A stretch of DNA of 64,000 nt from an uncultured Holophagaceae bacterium. Its GTDB lineage: Bacteria; Acidobacteriota; Holophagae; Holophagales; Holophagaceae. Under the pieces are notes generated by a model. That model was not told where the DNA came from and made no database searches. It was given only the letters and a program-made list of their open reading frames with translations. Made by a program: the position numbers and the translations under genes. Location: positions 1-64,000 of the forward strand of contig CAIOFF010000048.1 of NCBI GenBank assembly GCA_903857495.1, in the 5' to 3' direction. Shown here piece after piece: positions 52,938 to 62,595 of the stretch (positions are counted from its first letter, which is position 1; the number at the start of each line of letters is the position of its first letter).

Positions 52938-54433
52938 GCCTCACCCCCACCCAGTGGGCGGCCCTGCTGCCGCTCCTCTACCCGGTGATCGGTGGCTGCC
53001 TGGTCGCGATCATGTCCCTGGACAAGGACCAGGCCACCACCAAGTGGATCCGCGCCGCCATGTACGGCACGGCCCTGCTCGCGGTCGGCGCCACCTTCTG
53101 GTACCTGACGGACCTCTGGACCACCGGCTCCCAGCCCACCTTCTACCAGCTGCACATGGACCGCCTGGCCCAGTTCACGGGCATCTTCGTGGTGGTGGCG
53201 GCAGCCCTGACCATCCTCCAGGGGTGGGACCACTTCCACCAGGAGGGCTGGGTGAAGGGCGAGACGCTGGCCCTGCTGCTCTTCTCCGTGTCGGGCATGC
53301 TGCTCTTCGCCGCCACGACCCACTTCGTGGCGCTGTTCCTGGGCCTCGAGCTCTTCAGCATCCCGCTCTACGCCCTGGTCGGCACCGTGCGCGCCCGCTC
53401 CGAGAGCGCCGAAGGCGGCATGAAGTACTTCCTGACCGGCGCCGTGGCCTCCAGCTGCTTCCTCATGGGCGGCGTGCTCATCTACGGACTCAGCGGCACC
53501 CTGGACCTGGCCATCGCTGCCCCCGTGCTCTCGGCCAAGGGGCTCGGGACGGATCCTCTGGTGCTGGTGGGCGCGGCCCTGCTGCTGCTGGGCTTCCTGT
53601 TCAAGGTCTCGGCCGTGCCCTTCCATCAGTGGACGCCGGATGCCTATGAGGCCTCGCCCCACCCCATCGCGGGCTTCATGTCCGTGGCGACCAAGGGCGT
53701 GGCGTTCATCGCCCTGCTCCGCATCTTCCCGGTCGCGTTCAAGGACCTGGGTGTGGTGGGCGTGAAGATGCAGGCCGTGCTGGCCGTGCTGGCCGTGGCC
53801 ACGCTGGTGCTCGGGAACCTCACCGCCCTGGTCCAGACCAATGTCAAGCGCATGCTGGCCTACTCCAGCATCAGCCACGCGGGCTACCTGATGCTCGGCT
53901 TCGTGGCGGGCACGCCTGCCGCCTTCAACGGCGTGCTCTTCTACCTGGTCATCTACCTGGCCATGAACATGGGTGCCTTCGGCCTGTTGACGGCCTTCGG
54001 GCTCGTGGGCGAGAAGACCACCTTCGATGACCTGCGGGGCCTGGGCTGGAAGCGGCCGGCCATGGGGGTCTCGGCGGCCATCATCATGCTCAGTCTGGCG
54101 GGCATCCCCCCCATGGGCGGCTTCTACGGCAAGTACATGATTTTCCGTGAGCTGGTGGCGACGGGCCATGTGGGCATGGCCATCCTCGGCGTGCTGGCGA
54201 GCCTGGTGAGCGCCTACTACTACCTGCGGTTCCTGGTGGCCCTGTTCCTCCAGTCCCCCGGGGCCGAGGCCGAACGTCTGGCTTCGGACCGGCCGGCGGT
54301 CCATGCCCCCCTGGCCGGGGCCAGCGTCCTGGTCTGCGCCGCCATCGTCATGGCGGGCGGCTTCCTCCAGGCCTTCCTCGCCAACGGCTTCGCCCGCCGG
54401 GCTTTGGTCGATGGCCTAGGGCTGTTGCGCTGA
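52934..54433 (+). CDS. nuoN: NADH-quinone oxidoreductase subunit N
   Basis: A 499-residue antiporter-like subunit next to NuoK. Key regions are LGLELFSIPLYALVGTVR, FHQWTPDAYEASPHPIAGF and YSSISHAGYLMLGFVAG. It ends the nuo cluster with TGA, followed by 110 bp to the next gene with no strong terminator; a weak GC-rich stem lies near 54506-54521. Confidence 0.95.
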   Translation: MSLTPTQWAALLPLLYPVIGGCLVAIMSLDKDQATTKWIRAAMYGTALLAVGATFWYLTDLWTTGSQPTFYQLHMDRLAQFTGIFVVVAAALTILQGWDHFHQEGWVKGETLALLLFSVSGMLLFAATTHFVALFLGLELFSIPLYALVGTVRARSESAEGGMKYFLTGAVASSCFLMGGVLIYGLSGTLDLAIAAPVLSAKGLGTDPLVLVGAALLLLGFLFKVSAVPFHQWTPDAYEASPHPIAGFMSVATKGVAFIALLRIFPVAFKDLGVVGVKMQAVLAVLAVATLVLGNLTALVQTNVKRMLAYSSISHAGYLMLGFVAGTPAAFNGVLFYLVIYLAMNMGAFGLLTAFGLVGEKTTFDDLRGLGWKRPAMGVSAAIIMLSLAGIPPMGGFYGKYMIFRELVATGHVGMAILGVLASLVSAYYYLRFLVALFLQSPGAEAERLASDRPAVHAPLAGASVLVCAAIVMAGGFLQAFLANGFARRALVDGLGLLR

Positions 54434-54543
54434 CAGCTGAAATTCGTGATCAACCTTCATCCTGAAGTGGTGGTCCATACATCGTTATGCGAAGCTTGAA
54501 GGCTGGGCCCGGTTCGGCCCCTTGAGATGCGGAGTGCGGCACC

Positions 54544-56178
54544 ATGAAGCGGAACACCTGGATCGGCATTGGGGTTGGCGTCGCACTGGTGGCGGGAGGG
54601 ACCGCCTACGTCCTCACCCGGCCCAAGGAAGAGATCAAGTGGCGGCAGGGCAAGGTGGAGCGGGGCAACGTCACCCAGCGCATCAATGCCACCGGGGCCG
54701 TGAGTCCCGTGGTGCAAGTGGCGGTGGGCACCCAGGTGTCCGGTGTGATCTCGGCCCTCTACGTGGACTACAACAGCATCGTGAAGAAGGACCAGCTCAT
54801 CGCGCAGATCGACCCGACCATCTGGGAGACCCAGCTGAAGGATGCCGAAGCCGGGCTGGATCGGGCCAGGACGAACATGGACGATGCCCGTCGCCAGTAC
54901 GAGCGGGCCAAGCGCCTGGCGGCTGAGAAGCTGCTGGCGGACCAGGACCTCGAGGCCAAGCAGGTGGCCTACCAGACCGCGGTGACGACCTTCGAGAATG
55001 CCAAGGCCTCCCTGGACCGGGCCAAGGCCAACCTCGGCTACTGCAACATCACCGCCCCGGTGGATGGCGTCGTCATTTCCCGCCTTGCGGACGTGGGCCA
55101 GACCGTGGCCGCCAGCTTCAGCACGCCGAACCTGTTCCAGATCGCGCAGGACCTCTCCCAGATGAAGGTCCAGGTGAACATCGGCGAATCCGACATCGAC
55201 GACGTGAAGGTGGGTCAGCGCGCGCTGTTCACGGTGGACAGCCTCCCGGACAAGCAGTTCTCCGCCATGGTGAGCCTAGTCCGCCAGGAACCCATCACCA
55301 CCCAGAATGTCGTGAACTACGTGGTCGAGATGGTCGTGCCCAACGAGCCCCTTCCCAATGCGGACGGTGAGCCCGCCAAGGCCGAGGCCGGCGCGGGTCG
55401 CCATGGCGGCCCGGCTGCCGCCGCGGCCCCGGGCAAGCCCGAGGGCCGGGGCCAGGGCGCCCCCGGGGGCCGGGAAGGCGCTCCGGATCCGGAGAAGGCT
55501 TGGGAACGCCTGAAGGACCGCCTCCCCGCGGGCACCACCAAGGCTGAGTTCCTGAAGCGCTTCAAGGAGCGCCAGGCCGCCCAGGGCCAAGGTCAGGCCC
55601 AGCCGGGCCGGGGCCAGGCTCCGGCGGGCAAGGTCATGTCCTTCACCTCCTCGGCGCCCCAGGGCGACCCGAAGCAGCTCGCCCGCATCCCCGGCGGTGC
55701 CAGCCAGCTTGGTGGCCCCAAGTTCACGGGTGACCTCGCCCTGCGGCCTGGCATGACGGCCAATGTCACGATCGTCACCAACCAGCGCCGGGATGTGCTC
55801 CGGGTGCCCAATGCCTCCCTGCGCTTCAACCCTGCAGCCTTCCTCAAGGATGAGAAGAAGACGGACGGACCCCGCCTGGGGCAGCCCATGACCATGGGCG
55901 GTCCCCAGCGGCCCAGCGGTGGCGCCCAGGCTGGGACTGGCGGCAAGGGTGGCACGGTGGCGCGCCGCGAGGATCGCATCTGGATTCTCGAGAACGGCAA
56001 GCCCAAGGCCATCGTGGTCAAGGCTGGCGTGACCGACGGCCAGTTCACGGAAGTCACCGGTGAGGGCCTCCAGGAGGGCATGCAGATCCTGGTCGGGGTG
56101 GAGAACACCAAGCAGGCCACCTCCGGCAGCCCCGCCCCCCTAGGTGGCACCCCCGCAGGACAAGGCGGACGGCGCTAG
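54544..56178 (+). CDS. MacA-like periplasmic adaptor (HlyD family) with long Gly/Pro-rich insert
   Basis: A 544-residue membrane-fusion protein anchored by one N-terminal helix (WIGIGVGVALVAGGTAYVL). The lipoyl domain (GTQVSGVISALYVDYNSIV), coiled-coil hairpin (about 95-165) and beta-barrel (ITAPVDGVVISRLADVGQTV) match MacA-type adaptors. The barrel region is interrupted by about 110 residues rich in Gly, Pro, Ala and Arg (about 275-390) and a second such stretch near 440-475. These inserts are not part of the core fold. The adaptor should bridge the MacB-like permease to an outer-membrane factor. Confidence 0.88.
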   Translation: MKRNTWIGIGVGVALVAGGTAYVLTRPKEEIKWRQGKVERGNVTQRINATGAVSPVVQVAVGTQVSGVISALYVDYNSIVKKDQLIAQIDPTIWETQLKDAEAGLDRARTNMDDARRQYERAKRLAAEKLLADQDLEAKQVAYQTAVTTFENAKASLDRAKANLGYCNITAPVDGVVISRLADVGQTVAASFSTPNLFQIAQDLSQMKVQVNIGESDIDDVKVGQRALFTVDSLPDKQFSAMVSLVRQEPITTQNVVNYVVEMVVPNEPLPNADGEPAKAEAGAGRHGGPAAAAAPGKPEGRGQGAPGGREGAPDPEKAWERLKDRLPAGTTKAEFLKRFKERQAAQGQGQAQPGRGQAPAGKVMSFTSSAPQGDPKQLARIPGGASQLGGPKFTGDLALRPGMTANVTIVTNQRRDVLRVPNASLRFNPAAFLKDEKKTDGPRLGQPMTMGGPQRPSGGAQAGTGGKGGTVARREDRIWILENGKPKAIVVKAGVTDGQFTEVTGEGLQEGMQILVGVENTKQATSGSPAPLGGTPAGQGGRR

Positions 56179-56190
56179 CCGGGAGGATCC

Positions 56191-57408
56191 ATGCGCTTCC
56201 TGGAGTTCCTCAAGCTCGCCCTATTCGCCATCACGCGGAACAAGATGCGCGCCTTCCTGACCATGCTCGGGATCATCGTGGGCGTGGGGGCGGTCATCGC
56301 CATGATCGGCATCGGCGAGGGCTCCAAGCGCGCCTCCATCGCCCTGATCCAGAACATGGGCTCCAACATGCTGCAGATCTTCCCGGGGCAGGGCAGCAAC
56401 CGCTTCGGCCCCTCGGCCATGGGCAGCGCCGACATCCTGCTGGAGAGCGACGTCACGCTCATCGAGCAGGAGCTGGCCAGCAGCAGCGTGGTGGCCGCCA
56501 GCCAGCTGGTCCGGACCTCCCGCCCCCTGATCTACCAGAACAGCTACTACGTGAGCCAGATCCAGGGCTCCAATCCGAACTTCCTGCAGATCCGCGGCTG
56601 GGATGTGGAAGCGGGCCGCTTCTTCACCGACAGCGAGGTGCGCGGCATGGCCAAGGTCTGCGTGCTGGGGCAGACCGTCAAGGACAACCTCTTCCCCAAC
56701 GGGGAGGACCCCGTGGGCGTCACGGTGCGCGTGGGCGCACTGCCTTTCCTGGTCATCGGCGTGCTCGAGAAGAAGGGCGCCGGGCTCATGGGCGACCAGG
56801 ATGACCTGATCGTCGCCCCCTACACGACGGTCATGCGCAAGATCATGGGCCGCGACAAGATCCAGCAGATCATGGTGAGCGCCCAGGAGGGCAAGGCGGA
56901 GATGGCCGAGGCCGAGATCACGGCCCTGCTGCGGCAGCGCATGAAGACCCCCCCCAAGGACGACAACCCCTTCCAGATCCGGAAGCAGGATGACATCGTG
57001 CAGATGCAGAGCCAGCAGGCAGGCATCCTCACGGCGCTGCTCGCGGTGGCGGCCAGCATCTCCCTCGTGGTTGGCGGCATCGGCATCTCCAACATCATGC
57101 TGGTCAGCGTCACCGAGCGCACCCGGGAGATCGGCATCCGCCGGGCCCTGGGCGCCACCCAGCAGAGCATCCTGTGGCAGTTCCTCATCGAGGCCATCGT
57201 GCTCTCCCTGCTCGGCGGCGTCATCGGCGTGGGCTTCGCCTACTCAGCCGTGTTCATCCTCCAGAAGTTCCAGGTGCCTGCCGTGACCGAGTCCTGGGCC
57301 GTGGGCCTGGGCATCGGCTTCTCCGCGATGGTGGGCGTGGCCGCGGGCTTCCTGCCTGCGCTGAAGGCCGCCAGGCTGGACGTCATTGACGCCCTGAGGT
57401 ACGAGTAG
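56191..57408 (+). CDS. MacB-like ABC permease, no ATPase domain
   Basis: A 405-residue MacB/FtsX-type permease: one N-terminal helix (ITRNKMRAFLTMLGIIVGVG), a large periplasmic domain, and three C-terminal helices with the motif ERTREIGIRRALGATQQ and ALRYE end typical of the family. E. coli MacB has a fused N-terminal ATPase; here that part is absent, and no ATPase gene lies beside it. It must borrow an ATPase encoded elsewhere. It is 12 bp after the adaptor gene. Confidence 0.9.
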   Translation: MRFLEFLKLALFAITRNKMRAFLTMLGIIVGVGAVIAMIGIGEGSKRASIALIQNMGSNMLQIFPGQGSNRFGPSAMGSADILLESDVTLIEQELASSSVVAASQLVRTSRPLIYQNSYYVSQIQGSNPNFLQIRGWDVEAGRFFTDSEVRGMAKVCVLGQTVKDNLFPNGEDPVGVTVRVGALPFLVIGVLEKKGAGLMGDQDDLIVAPYTTVMRKIMGRDKIQQIMVSAQEGKAEMAEAEITALLRQRMKTPPKDDNPFQIRKQDDIVQMQSQQAGILTALLAVAASISLVVGGIGISNIMLVSVTERTREIGIRRALGATQQSILWQFLIEAIVLSLLGGVIGVGFAYSAVFILQKFQVPAVTESWAVGLGIGFSAMVGVAAGFLPALKAARLDVIDALRYE

Positions 57409-57414
57409 CCACCG

Positions 57415-58662
57415 GTGGATGATGCCAGCGCGCCCCACGATCCCTATGCGGCACTGAGGAGCGGGAACTACCGCTGGTTCATCGCCTCCCTGGGACTCGC
57501 CACGCTGGGCATGCAGATGCAGGGCGTGGTGGTGGGCTGGCAGGTCTACAACCGCACCGGAGACCCGCTGGCCCTGGGCCTGGTGGGACTCTCCGAGGCC
57601 CTCCCCTTTCTCGCGCTGGCCCTCTTTGGCGGCCACGCCGCGGATCGCGTGAACCGCCTGCGCATCTGCATGGTCACCACGCTCAGCCTCGCCCTCTGCT
57701 CGGCCCTGCTCTGGGGCTTCAGCTGGCGCTTCCCGACCGGGCCGCTGGCCTCGGCGGTCTGGCCCATCTACGGGATCATCTTCCTCACGGGGGTGGTACG
57801 GGCCTACTACCGGCCGGCCAACACCGCCCTGGGGACGGACCTGCTGCCCAAGGCCCACTACGCGAACGGCTCCACCTGGCGGGTGGCGGTCTTCCACACG
57901 GGCATGGTGCTGGGCCCCGCCCTAGGCGGCCTGGTCTACGCCTGGCGCGGACCGGTGGCAGCCCACTTCCTGGTGATGTCCCTGATCACGAGCGGCTTCC
58001 TGGGCCTACTCTTCATCCGCTACACGCCCCGGCCCGCCAAGCCCCGGGTCGGCTCCATCTTTGCCAGCCTGGGCGAGGGCCTGCGTTTCGTGTTCTCCCA
58101 GCGGCTGCTGCTGGGGGCCATCAGCCTGGACCTGTTCGCCGTGCTCTTCGGTGGGGCCGTGGCGGTGCTACCGGTCTTCGCCAAGGAGGTCCTCCACACC
58201 GGCCCCCAGGGGCTCGGCGCCCTGCGGGCGGCGCCCGCTGTGGGGTCCGTGCTCATGGGCTTCACCATGGCCCACCTGCCGCCCATGCGTCAGGCGGGGC
58301 GAACCCTGCTGCTCTGCGTGGCGGGCTTCGGCGCTGCCATGATCGCCTTCGCCCTCAGCCACAGCTTCGTGCTGAGCCTCCTGCTGCTCGCCGCCAGTGG
58401 CGCCGTGGATAACGTGAGCGTCGTGCTCCGCTCCACCCTGCTGCAGATGGTGACGCCCGAGCACATGCTGGGCCGCGTGTCCTCCGTGAACCAGGTCTTC
58501 ATCGGCTCGAGCAACGAGATCGGCGCCTTCGAGAGCGGCGTCGCCGCGCGCCTGCTGGGCCTGGTCCCCTCCGTCGTCTTCGGCGGCTGCATGACCCTGC
58601 TGGTGGTGGCCGGCACCGCCTGGCGGGTCCCCGAGCTGCGGCGCATGGATCGAATTGAATAA
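57415..58662 (+). CDS. MFS transporter, EntS-type exporter family
   Basis: A 415-residue major facilitator with 12 predicted helices. Its opening YAALRSGNYRWFIASLGLATLG and the loop GGHAADRVNRLRI (motif A variant) fit the MFS_3 group that includes EntS; MLGRVSSVNQVFIGSSNE is the second-half signature. The substrate is unknown. GTG at 57415 is the most likely start, six bases after the previous stop, so it is probably cotranscribed with the MacA/MacB-like genes. The 3' end converges on the thiol peroxidase gene across an inverted repeat. Confidence 0.9.
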   Translation: MDDASAPHDPYAALRSGNYRWFIASLGLATLGMQMQGVVVGWQVYNRTGDPLALGLVGLSEALPFLALALFGGHAADRVNRLRICMVTTLSLALCSALLWGFSWRFPTGPLASAVWPIYGIIFLTGVVRAYYRPANTALGTDLLPKAHYANGSTWRVAVFHTGMVLGPALGGLVYAWRGPVAAHFLVMSLITSGFLGLLFIRYTPRPAKPRVGSIFASLGEGLRFVFSQRLLLGAISLDLFAVLFGGAVAVLPVFAKEVLHTGPQGLGALRAAPAVGSVLMGFTMAHLPPMRQAGRTLLLCVAGFGAAMIAFALSHSFVLSLLLLAASGAVDNVSVVLRSTLLQMVTPEHMLGRVSSVNQVFIGSSNEIGAFESGVAARLLGLVPSVVFGGCMTLLVVAGTAWRVPELRRMDRIE

Positions 58663-58678
58663 CGGATAACAGCGGCAA

Positions 58679-58737
58679 ACCACCAAGGCACCAAGAAAAG
58701 CAGAAGAACGGCTTTTCTTTCTTGGTGTCTTGGTGGT
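58679..58737. repeat. CTTGGTG-word inverted repeat at a convergent junction
   Basis: Arms 58679-58695 and 58721-58737 are complementary at 16 of 17 positions. The right arm has CTTGGTG at 58721 and 58729 (8-bp period) and the left arm the matching CACCAAG doublet. Inner AAAAGC (58696) and GCTTTT (58711) also pair. It lies between the MFS and tpx stop codons and may terminate both. Confidence 0.88.
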
Positions 58738-58762
58738 GATCCTTTTCAGTGGCGTCCGGCGA

Positions 58763-59260
<498 letters not shown>

Positions 59261-59327
59261 GGAAGCTCCTGAAGCGAAGCTCCAGTTTATCTCAAGTGTC
59301 CCGCGCCGCCGGGCGGTCGGTCTGCGC

Positions 59328-60308
59328 TCAGGACACCAGGAAGAACAGCGCGGGCACCGTGAGGATGCTGAGCAGGGTCGAGAGGGCCACGGCCTGGGCC
59401 GCCAGGCCGGCATCGCCGCCATAGCGCTCGGCGATGACGCTGCAGACGATGGCGACGGGCATGGCCGCCACCAGCACCACCACCATGCGGGTGATCTGCG
59501 GCAGGTGAAAGCCCAGTCGGGCCAGGGCCATCCCCAGGGCCACGGTGGCGAGGGGGGCCGCCACGAGCCGGGCGAGGAGGACCCCGCCCAGCGAGAGGGG
59601 CAGCTTGCGGAAGGCGATGGGGACGTTCCCCAGCTGGGCGCCGATGGCCAGCAGCGACAGGGGGATGGTGAGGCTCCCCACCATGGTGAGGGCGTCGAAC
59701 ACCGCCGCACCGGCCATGCCGGGCAGGGTCGCGGGGCTGCCGTGCAGGTTGCCGAGGGTCCGGAGCCCCGGGAACGCGAGGGCCAGCGCGATGCCGCCCG
59801 CCGTGGCCCACAGGCCGATGTTGGTGCTGAGGTTGCGGAGCGCCTCGGCGATCTTCCCGTGGAGGATCCAGACCCCGATGGACCAGAGGGTGAGCTGGGC
59901 GCCGATGTTGCAGAGGAGGACGATGCGCACGCCCTCGCCGCCGTAGAGGGCCTCGGCGATGGGGAGCGGCAGGAACACCCAGTTGGGGCTGGTGATGAGG
60001 AAGAGCACGGTGTTGCGGTGCTCCCGGTGGCCAAAGAGCGGCGCCACGCCCAGGCCCACCAGGTAGGCGATGAACACCAGCGGGATGGGCAGCAGGGGCA
60101 GCAACCAGTCCTGGCGCAGCACCTGGGCATCCACCATGCGGAGCATCTGGGTGAAGACCAGGGCGGGGAAGGCCCAGTCCACCACCACGCGACTCAGGAC
60201 CGTGCTGGTGCTCTCCGGCAGGAGGTTCCGCCGCCGCGCGAGCCAGCCCGCGAGAATGACCAGGAACATGCCGACGATCTTCAGGAGGACCACGCGCGAC
60301 TCAGACAT
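59328..60308 (-). CDS. Auxin efflux carrier (AEC)-family permease
   Basis: A 326-residue membrane protein of the bile/arsenite/riboflavin transporter superfamily, AEC branch (YfdV/MleP-like), with ten helices in two inverted halves. Each half has a crossover helix region ([35 protein letters not shown]). Members move organic acids such as malate; the substrate here is open. The ATG at 60308 gives the family N-terminus ([20 protein letters not shown]). Upstream of tpx on the same strand, 67 bp apart. Confidence 0.88.
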   Translation of the reverse strand: MSESRVVLLKIVGMFLVILAGWLARRRNLLPESTSTVLSRVVVDWAFPALVFTQMLRMVDAQVLRQDWLLPLLPIPLVFIAYLVGLGVAPLFGHREHRNTVLFLITSPNWVFLPLPIAEALYGGEGVRIVLLCNIGAQLTLWSIGVWILHGKIAEALRNLSTNIGLWATAGGIALALAFPGLRTLGNLHGSPATLPGMAGAAVFDALTMVGSLTIPLSLLAIGAQLGNVPIAFRKLPLSLGGVLLARLVAAPLATVALGMALARLGFHLPQITRMVVVLVAAMPVAIVCSVIAERYGGDAGLAAQAVALSTLLSILTVPALFFLVS

Positions 60309-60448
60309 AGCTTGAACTTTATAGGTCGCGGGGACAGGTGCCAAGGACTGGTCTCCTGCGCAGGCCACTTCGCTTCCCGCCCTCTCGCTCCGCGCGGCAT
60401 GATGGGAGTCCCGGGCTCCTGCTTCCGGGGCTGAGGGAGGGTCGTCCC

Positions 60449-60883
60449 ATGCCGCCACACCTGCCCGATGAAGCCAGGCCCTGCCGGTTCTGCGGCCTGG
60501 ATCCGGCCCTCACGGTCGCCTCCAATGCCCTTGCCTTCGCCCTTCGGGACAGGTTTCCTGTGACGCCCCTGCACACGCTGATCCTGCCCCGCCGCCACGC
60601 GGTGGACTACTTCAGCCTCAGCGGGGAAGAGCGCGAGGCCTCCGCCGAACTGCTCCACCAGCTGCGCACGGAGATCCTCGCCGCCGACCCCTCCGTGCTG
60701 GGCTTCAACGTCGGCATGAACGTGGGCGCGGTCGCCGGCCAGACGGTCTTCCACAGCCACATCCACCTGATCCCGCGGCGGGCAGGTGACGTGGAGGATC
60801 CCCGGGGCGGCGTGCGCATGGTGATCCCGGGGCAGGGCAACCGCAGGCTGGACGTCTGCCCCTTCCAGGGCCAGGGAGGCTAG
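60449..60883 (+). CDS. HIT-family nucleotide hydrolase
   Basis: A 144-residue histidine-triad protein. The catalytic motif is HSHIHLIPR, and CRFCG at residues 12-16 plus FNVGMNVGAVAGQTV fit the bacterial Hit/Ap4A hydrolase-like branch. It likely hydrolyses adenylated or dinucleoside phosphates. The start follows GAGGGAGG. Its stop codon abuts the end of the convergent larA-like gene with no gap. Confidence 0.92.
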   Translation: MPPHLPDEARPCRFCGLDPALTVASNALAFALRDRFPVTPLHTLILPRRHAVDYFSLSGEEREASAELLHQLRTEILAADPSVLGFNVGMNVGAVAGQTVFHSHIHLIPRRAGDVEDPRGGVRMVIPGQGNRRLDVCPFQGQGG

Positions 60884-62152
60884 CTAGGGCTTCTTGACGT
60901 AGGGGATGGTCAGGGGGCCATAGGGCAGCACCGCGACCCGGGCATGAGGTCCGTACTGGGCCAGCTTCTCAGCCAGGGTCACCCCCAGATCGTGGCTGGG
61001 CTTGAACTTGGCCCTGAGCACGGTCTCGTCATCCAGCAGGGAGAAGAGATAGCAGTCGGCCTTCAGCTGAATGATCGACTGCACCTGGACCTGCCACTGG
61101 TCGAACATGCTGAAGGTGGGATCCTCGATCATCGCCAGCAGCTCTTCCGGCGTCTCGCGCATCTGGAGGATCTTGGCGTAGTTGCCATGGTTGGGCACGC
61201 CGTCTGAGCACTCGGAGGCACTCAGGATGGCCCCGCCCTTCTTGACGATGAGGGCCGCGGCGCTCATGCCCTTCACGGTCTGGTAGAGGTTCTGGTCCAG
61301 GGGGTAGCCGGAGTTGGTGGTGATGACGATGTCGAACTCCGCGTCCACCGCGTACATCGCATTCTCCCGGACGAACTCGCAGCCCACGCGGTGGGCCTGG
61401 ATCACGTCGCCCGCGAACACGGCGGTGATCTCCTTGGCTCCGTTCAGCGTGACATTGAGCATGAAGTGGGGCTTCGCCATCAGGCAGTTCTGGGTGGCGG
61501 AGTCCTGGAGGATGTTGCCCTCCAGCAGGCCCCAGGTGCTGTTGGGGTGGCCGATCATCTCGGCGTTGTGGAAGTCCAGGATGGTCTTGATGCCCGCGAT
61601 GCCCGGCTGGATGCCCTTGGGCCCGCCGGAGAAGCCCGCGAAGAAGTGCGGCTCGATGAAGCCGGTGACGATCTTGAAGGTGGACTCGACATAGGTCTTG
61701 TTGAAGAACACCTCGGAGCCGTAGGTGTTGCGGCCCACGTGGACCAGCTTGGTGTCGTCGAAGGCGTCGTGGTTCTCGATGCGGATGGTGTCCACGATCT
61801 CCTGCCCGAGCATCTGGATGAGCTCCTCGCGGGTGTTGGCGCGGTGGCTGCCCAGCCCGTTGATGATCACGAACTGCGCCTTGGGCACGTGGCTGAGTTC
61901 CTGCAGCAGCCAGGGCACCAGCTTGTGGTTGGGGGTGGGTCGGGTGATGTCTGAGATCACGATGGAGACTGTGTCCGTGGCCTTGACCATGTCCTTGAGG
62001 GGCGGCGTGCCGAGGGGGTTCCGCAGCGCGGCGAAGACCGCGCCGGCCTCGTCCGCCATGGCCTCCAGGTGCTTCGGCTCGATGACCTGGGCATCGTCGG
62101 GGACCGGCAGCTCAAGACCGAGCTTTCCGTAGGCGAGCTTCACCGTCTTCAT
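60884..62152 (-). CDS. larA: LarA-family nickel-dependent racemase/epimerase
   Basis: A 422-residue enzyme of the lactate racemase superfamily. Residues that define LarA in L. plantarum are present at matching positions: SDITRPTP with Arg71, His103 in GSHRANTREE, and His169/Lys179 in IEPHFFAGFSGGPKG. The family uses the nickel pincer nucleotide cofactor and interconverts D/L 2-hydroxy acids; homologues act on many substrates. The cofactor genes larB, larC and larE are not in the window. The start at 62152 follows GGGGAAG; ATG 62167 overlaps the preceding DUF1893 stop (ATGA). Confidence 0.9.
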   Translation of the reverse strand: MKTVKLAYGKLGLELPVPDDAQVIEPKHLEAMADEAGAVFAALRNPLGTPPLKDMVKATDTVSIVISDITRPTPNHKLVPWLLQELSHVPKAQFVIINGLGSHRANTREELIQMLGQEIVDTIRIENHDAFDDTKLVHVGRNTYGSEVFFNKTYVESTFKIVTGFIEPHFFAGFSGGPKGIQPGIAGIKTILDFHNAEMIGHPNSTWGLLEGNILQDSATQNCLMAKPHFMLNVTLNGAKEITAVFAGDVIQAHRVGCEFVRENAMYAVDAEFDIVITTNSGYPLDQNLYQTVKGMSAAALIVKKGGAILSASECSDGVPNHGNYAKILQMRETPEELLAMIEDPTFSMFDQWQVQVQSIIQLKADCYLFSLLDDETVLRAKFKPSHDLGVTLAEKLAQYGPHARVAVLPYGPLTIPYVKKP

Positions 62153-62163
62153 CGCTTCCCCAT

Positions 62164-62595
62164 TCATACGGCCGAAGCCGCTCGCAGCCTGCGTTCCTGA
62201 AGGTGGGACCAGACCGCATCAAGGTCCTGGTCCTGGTCGAACAGCGTCTCGGTGGTGCAGAGGATGTGGTCCACCAGCTCGCGGCAGGTATAGCGGATCC
62301 CGTGCTGCGCCAGGACCGGCAAGGCGCGGCGGCTGAGGACCAGGGTGTGGACCTCCTTGATGCCAAGCCTCGCCACCATGAGGGCCGCGGCGCGCCCGGT
62401 CACGCGGTCCACCAGCCGGGTCCGGGCGGGATCGTGCCCCGTCCCTGCGAAGAAGTCCTCCAGGTCGAAGAGGGGCAGCAGCCAGTGCTTGCTGCTGGCG
62501 AAGATCACCTCGTCTCCCGCGAAGAGCTGCAGGGTCAGGTGCGCGGGCAGGCCCAGCTCCGGGGCCCGACGGGCCTCATCCCACACGGCTTCCAT
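62164..62595 (-). CDS. DUF1893 (TM1506-like) protein
   Basis: A 143-residue protein of the DUF1893 family. Matches include LLPLFDLEDFFAGTG, DRVTGRAAALMVARLGIKEVH and LVLSRRALPVLAQHGI, all typical. The crystal structure of TM1506 in this family shows a cytidine-deaminase-like fold, but no activity is established. It overlaps the membrane-protein gene upstream by 20 bp and larA downstream by four bases (at ATG 62167), so the three are coupled. Confidence 0.85.
   Translation of the reverse strand: MEAVWDEARRAPELGLPAHLTLQLFAGDEVIFASSKHWLLPLFDLEDFFAGTGHDPARTRLVDRVTGRAAALMVARLGIKEVHTLVLSRRALPVLAQHGIRYTCRELVDHILCTTETLFDQDQDLDAVWSHLQERRLRAASAV

Noticed and set aside
48566..54433. Mrp-type Na+/H+ antiporter cluster instead of complex I
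   Set aside because: NuoL, M and N resemble Mrp proteins, but NuoH, I and J in the same operon fix it as complex I.
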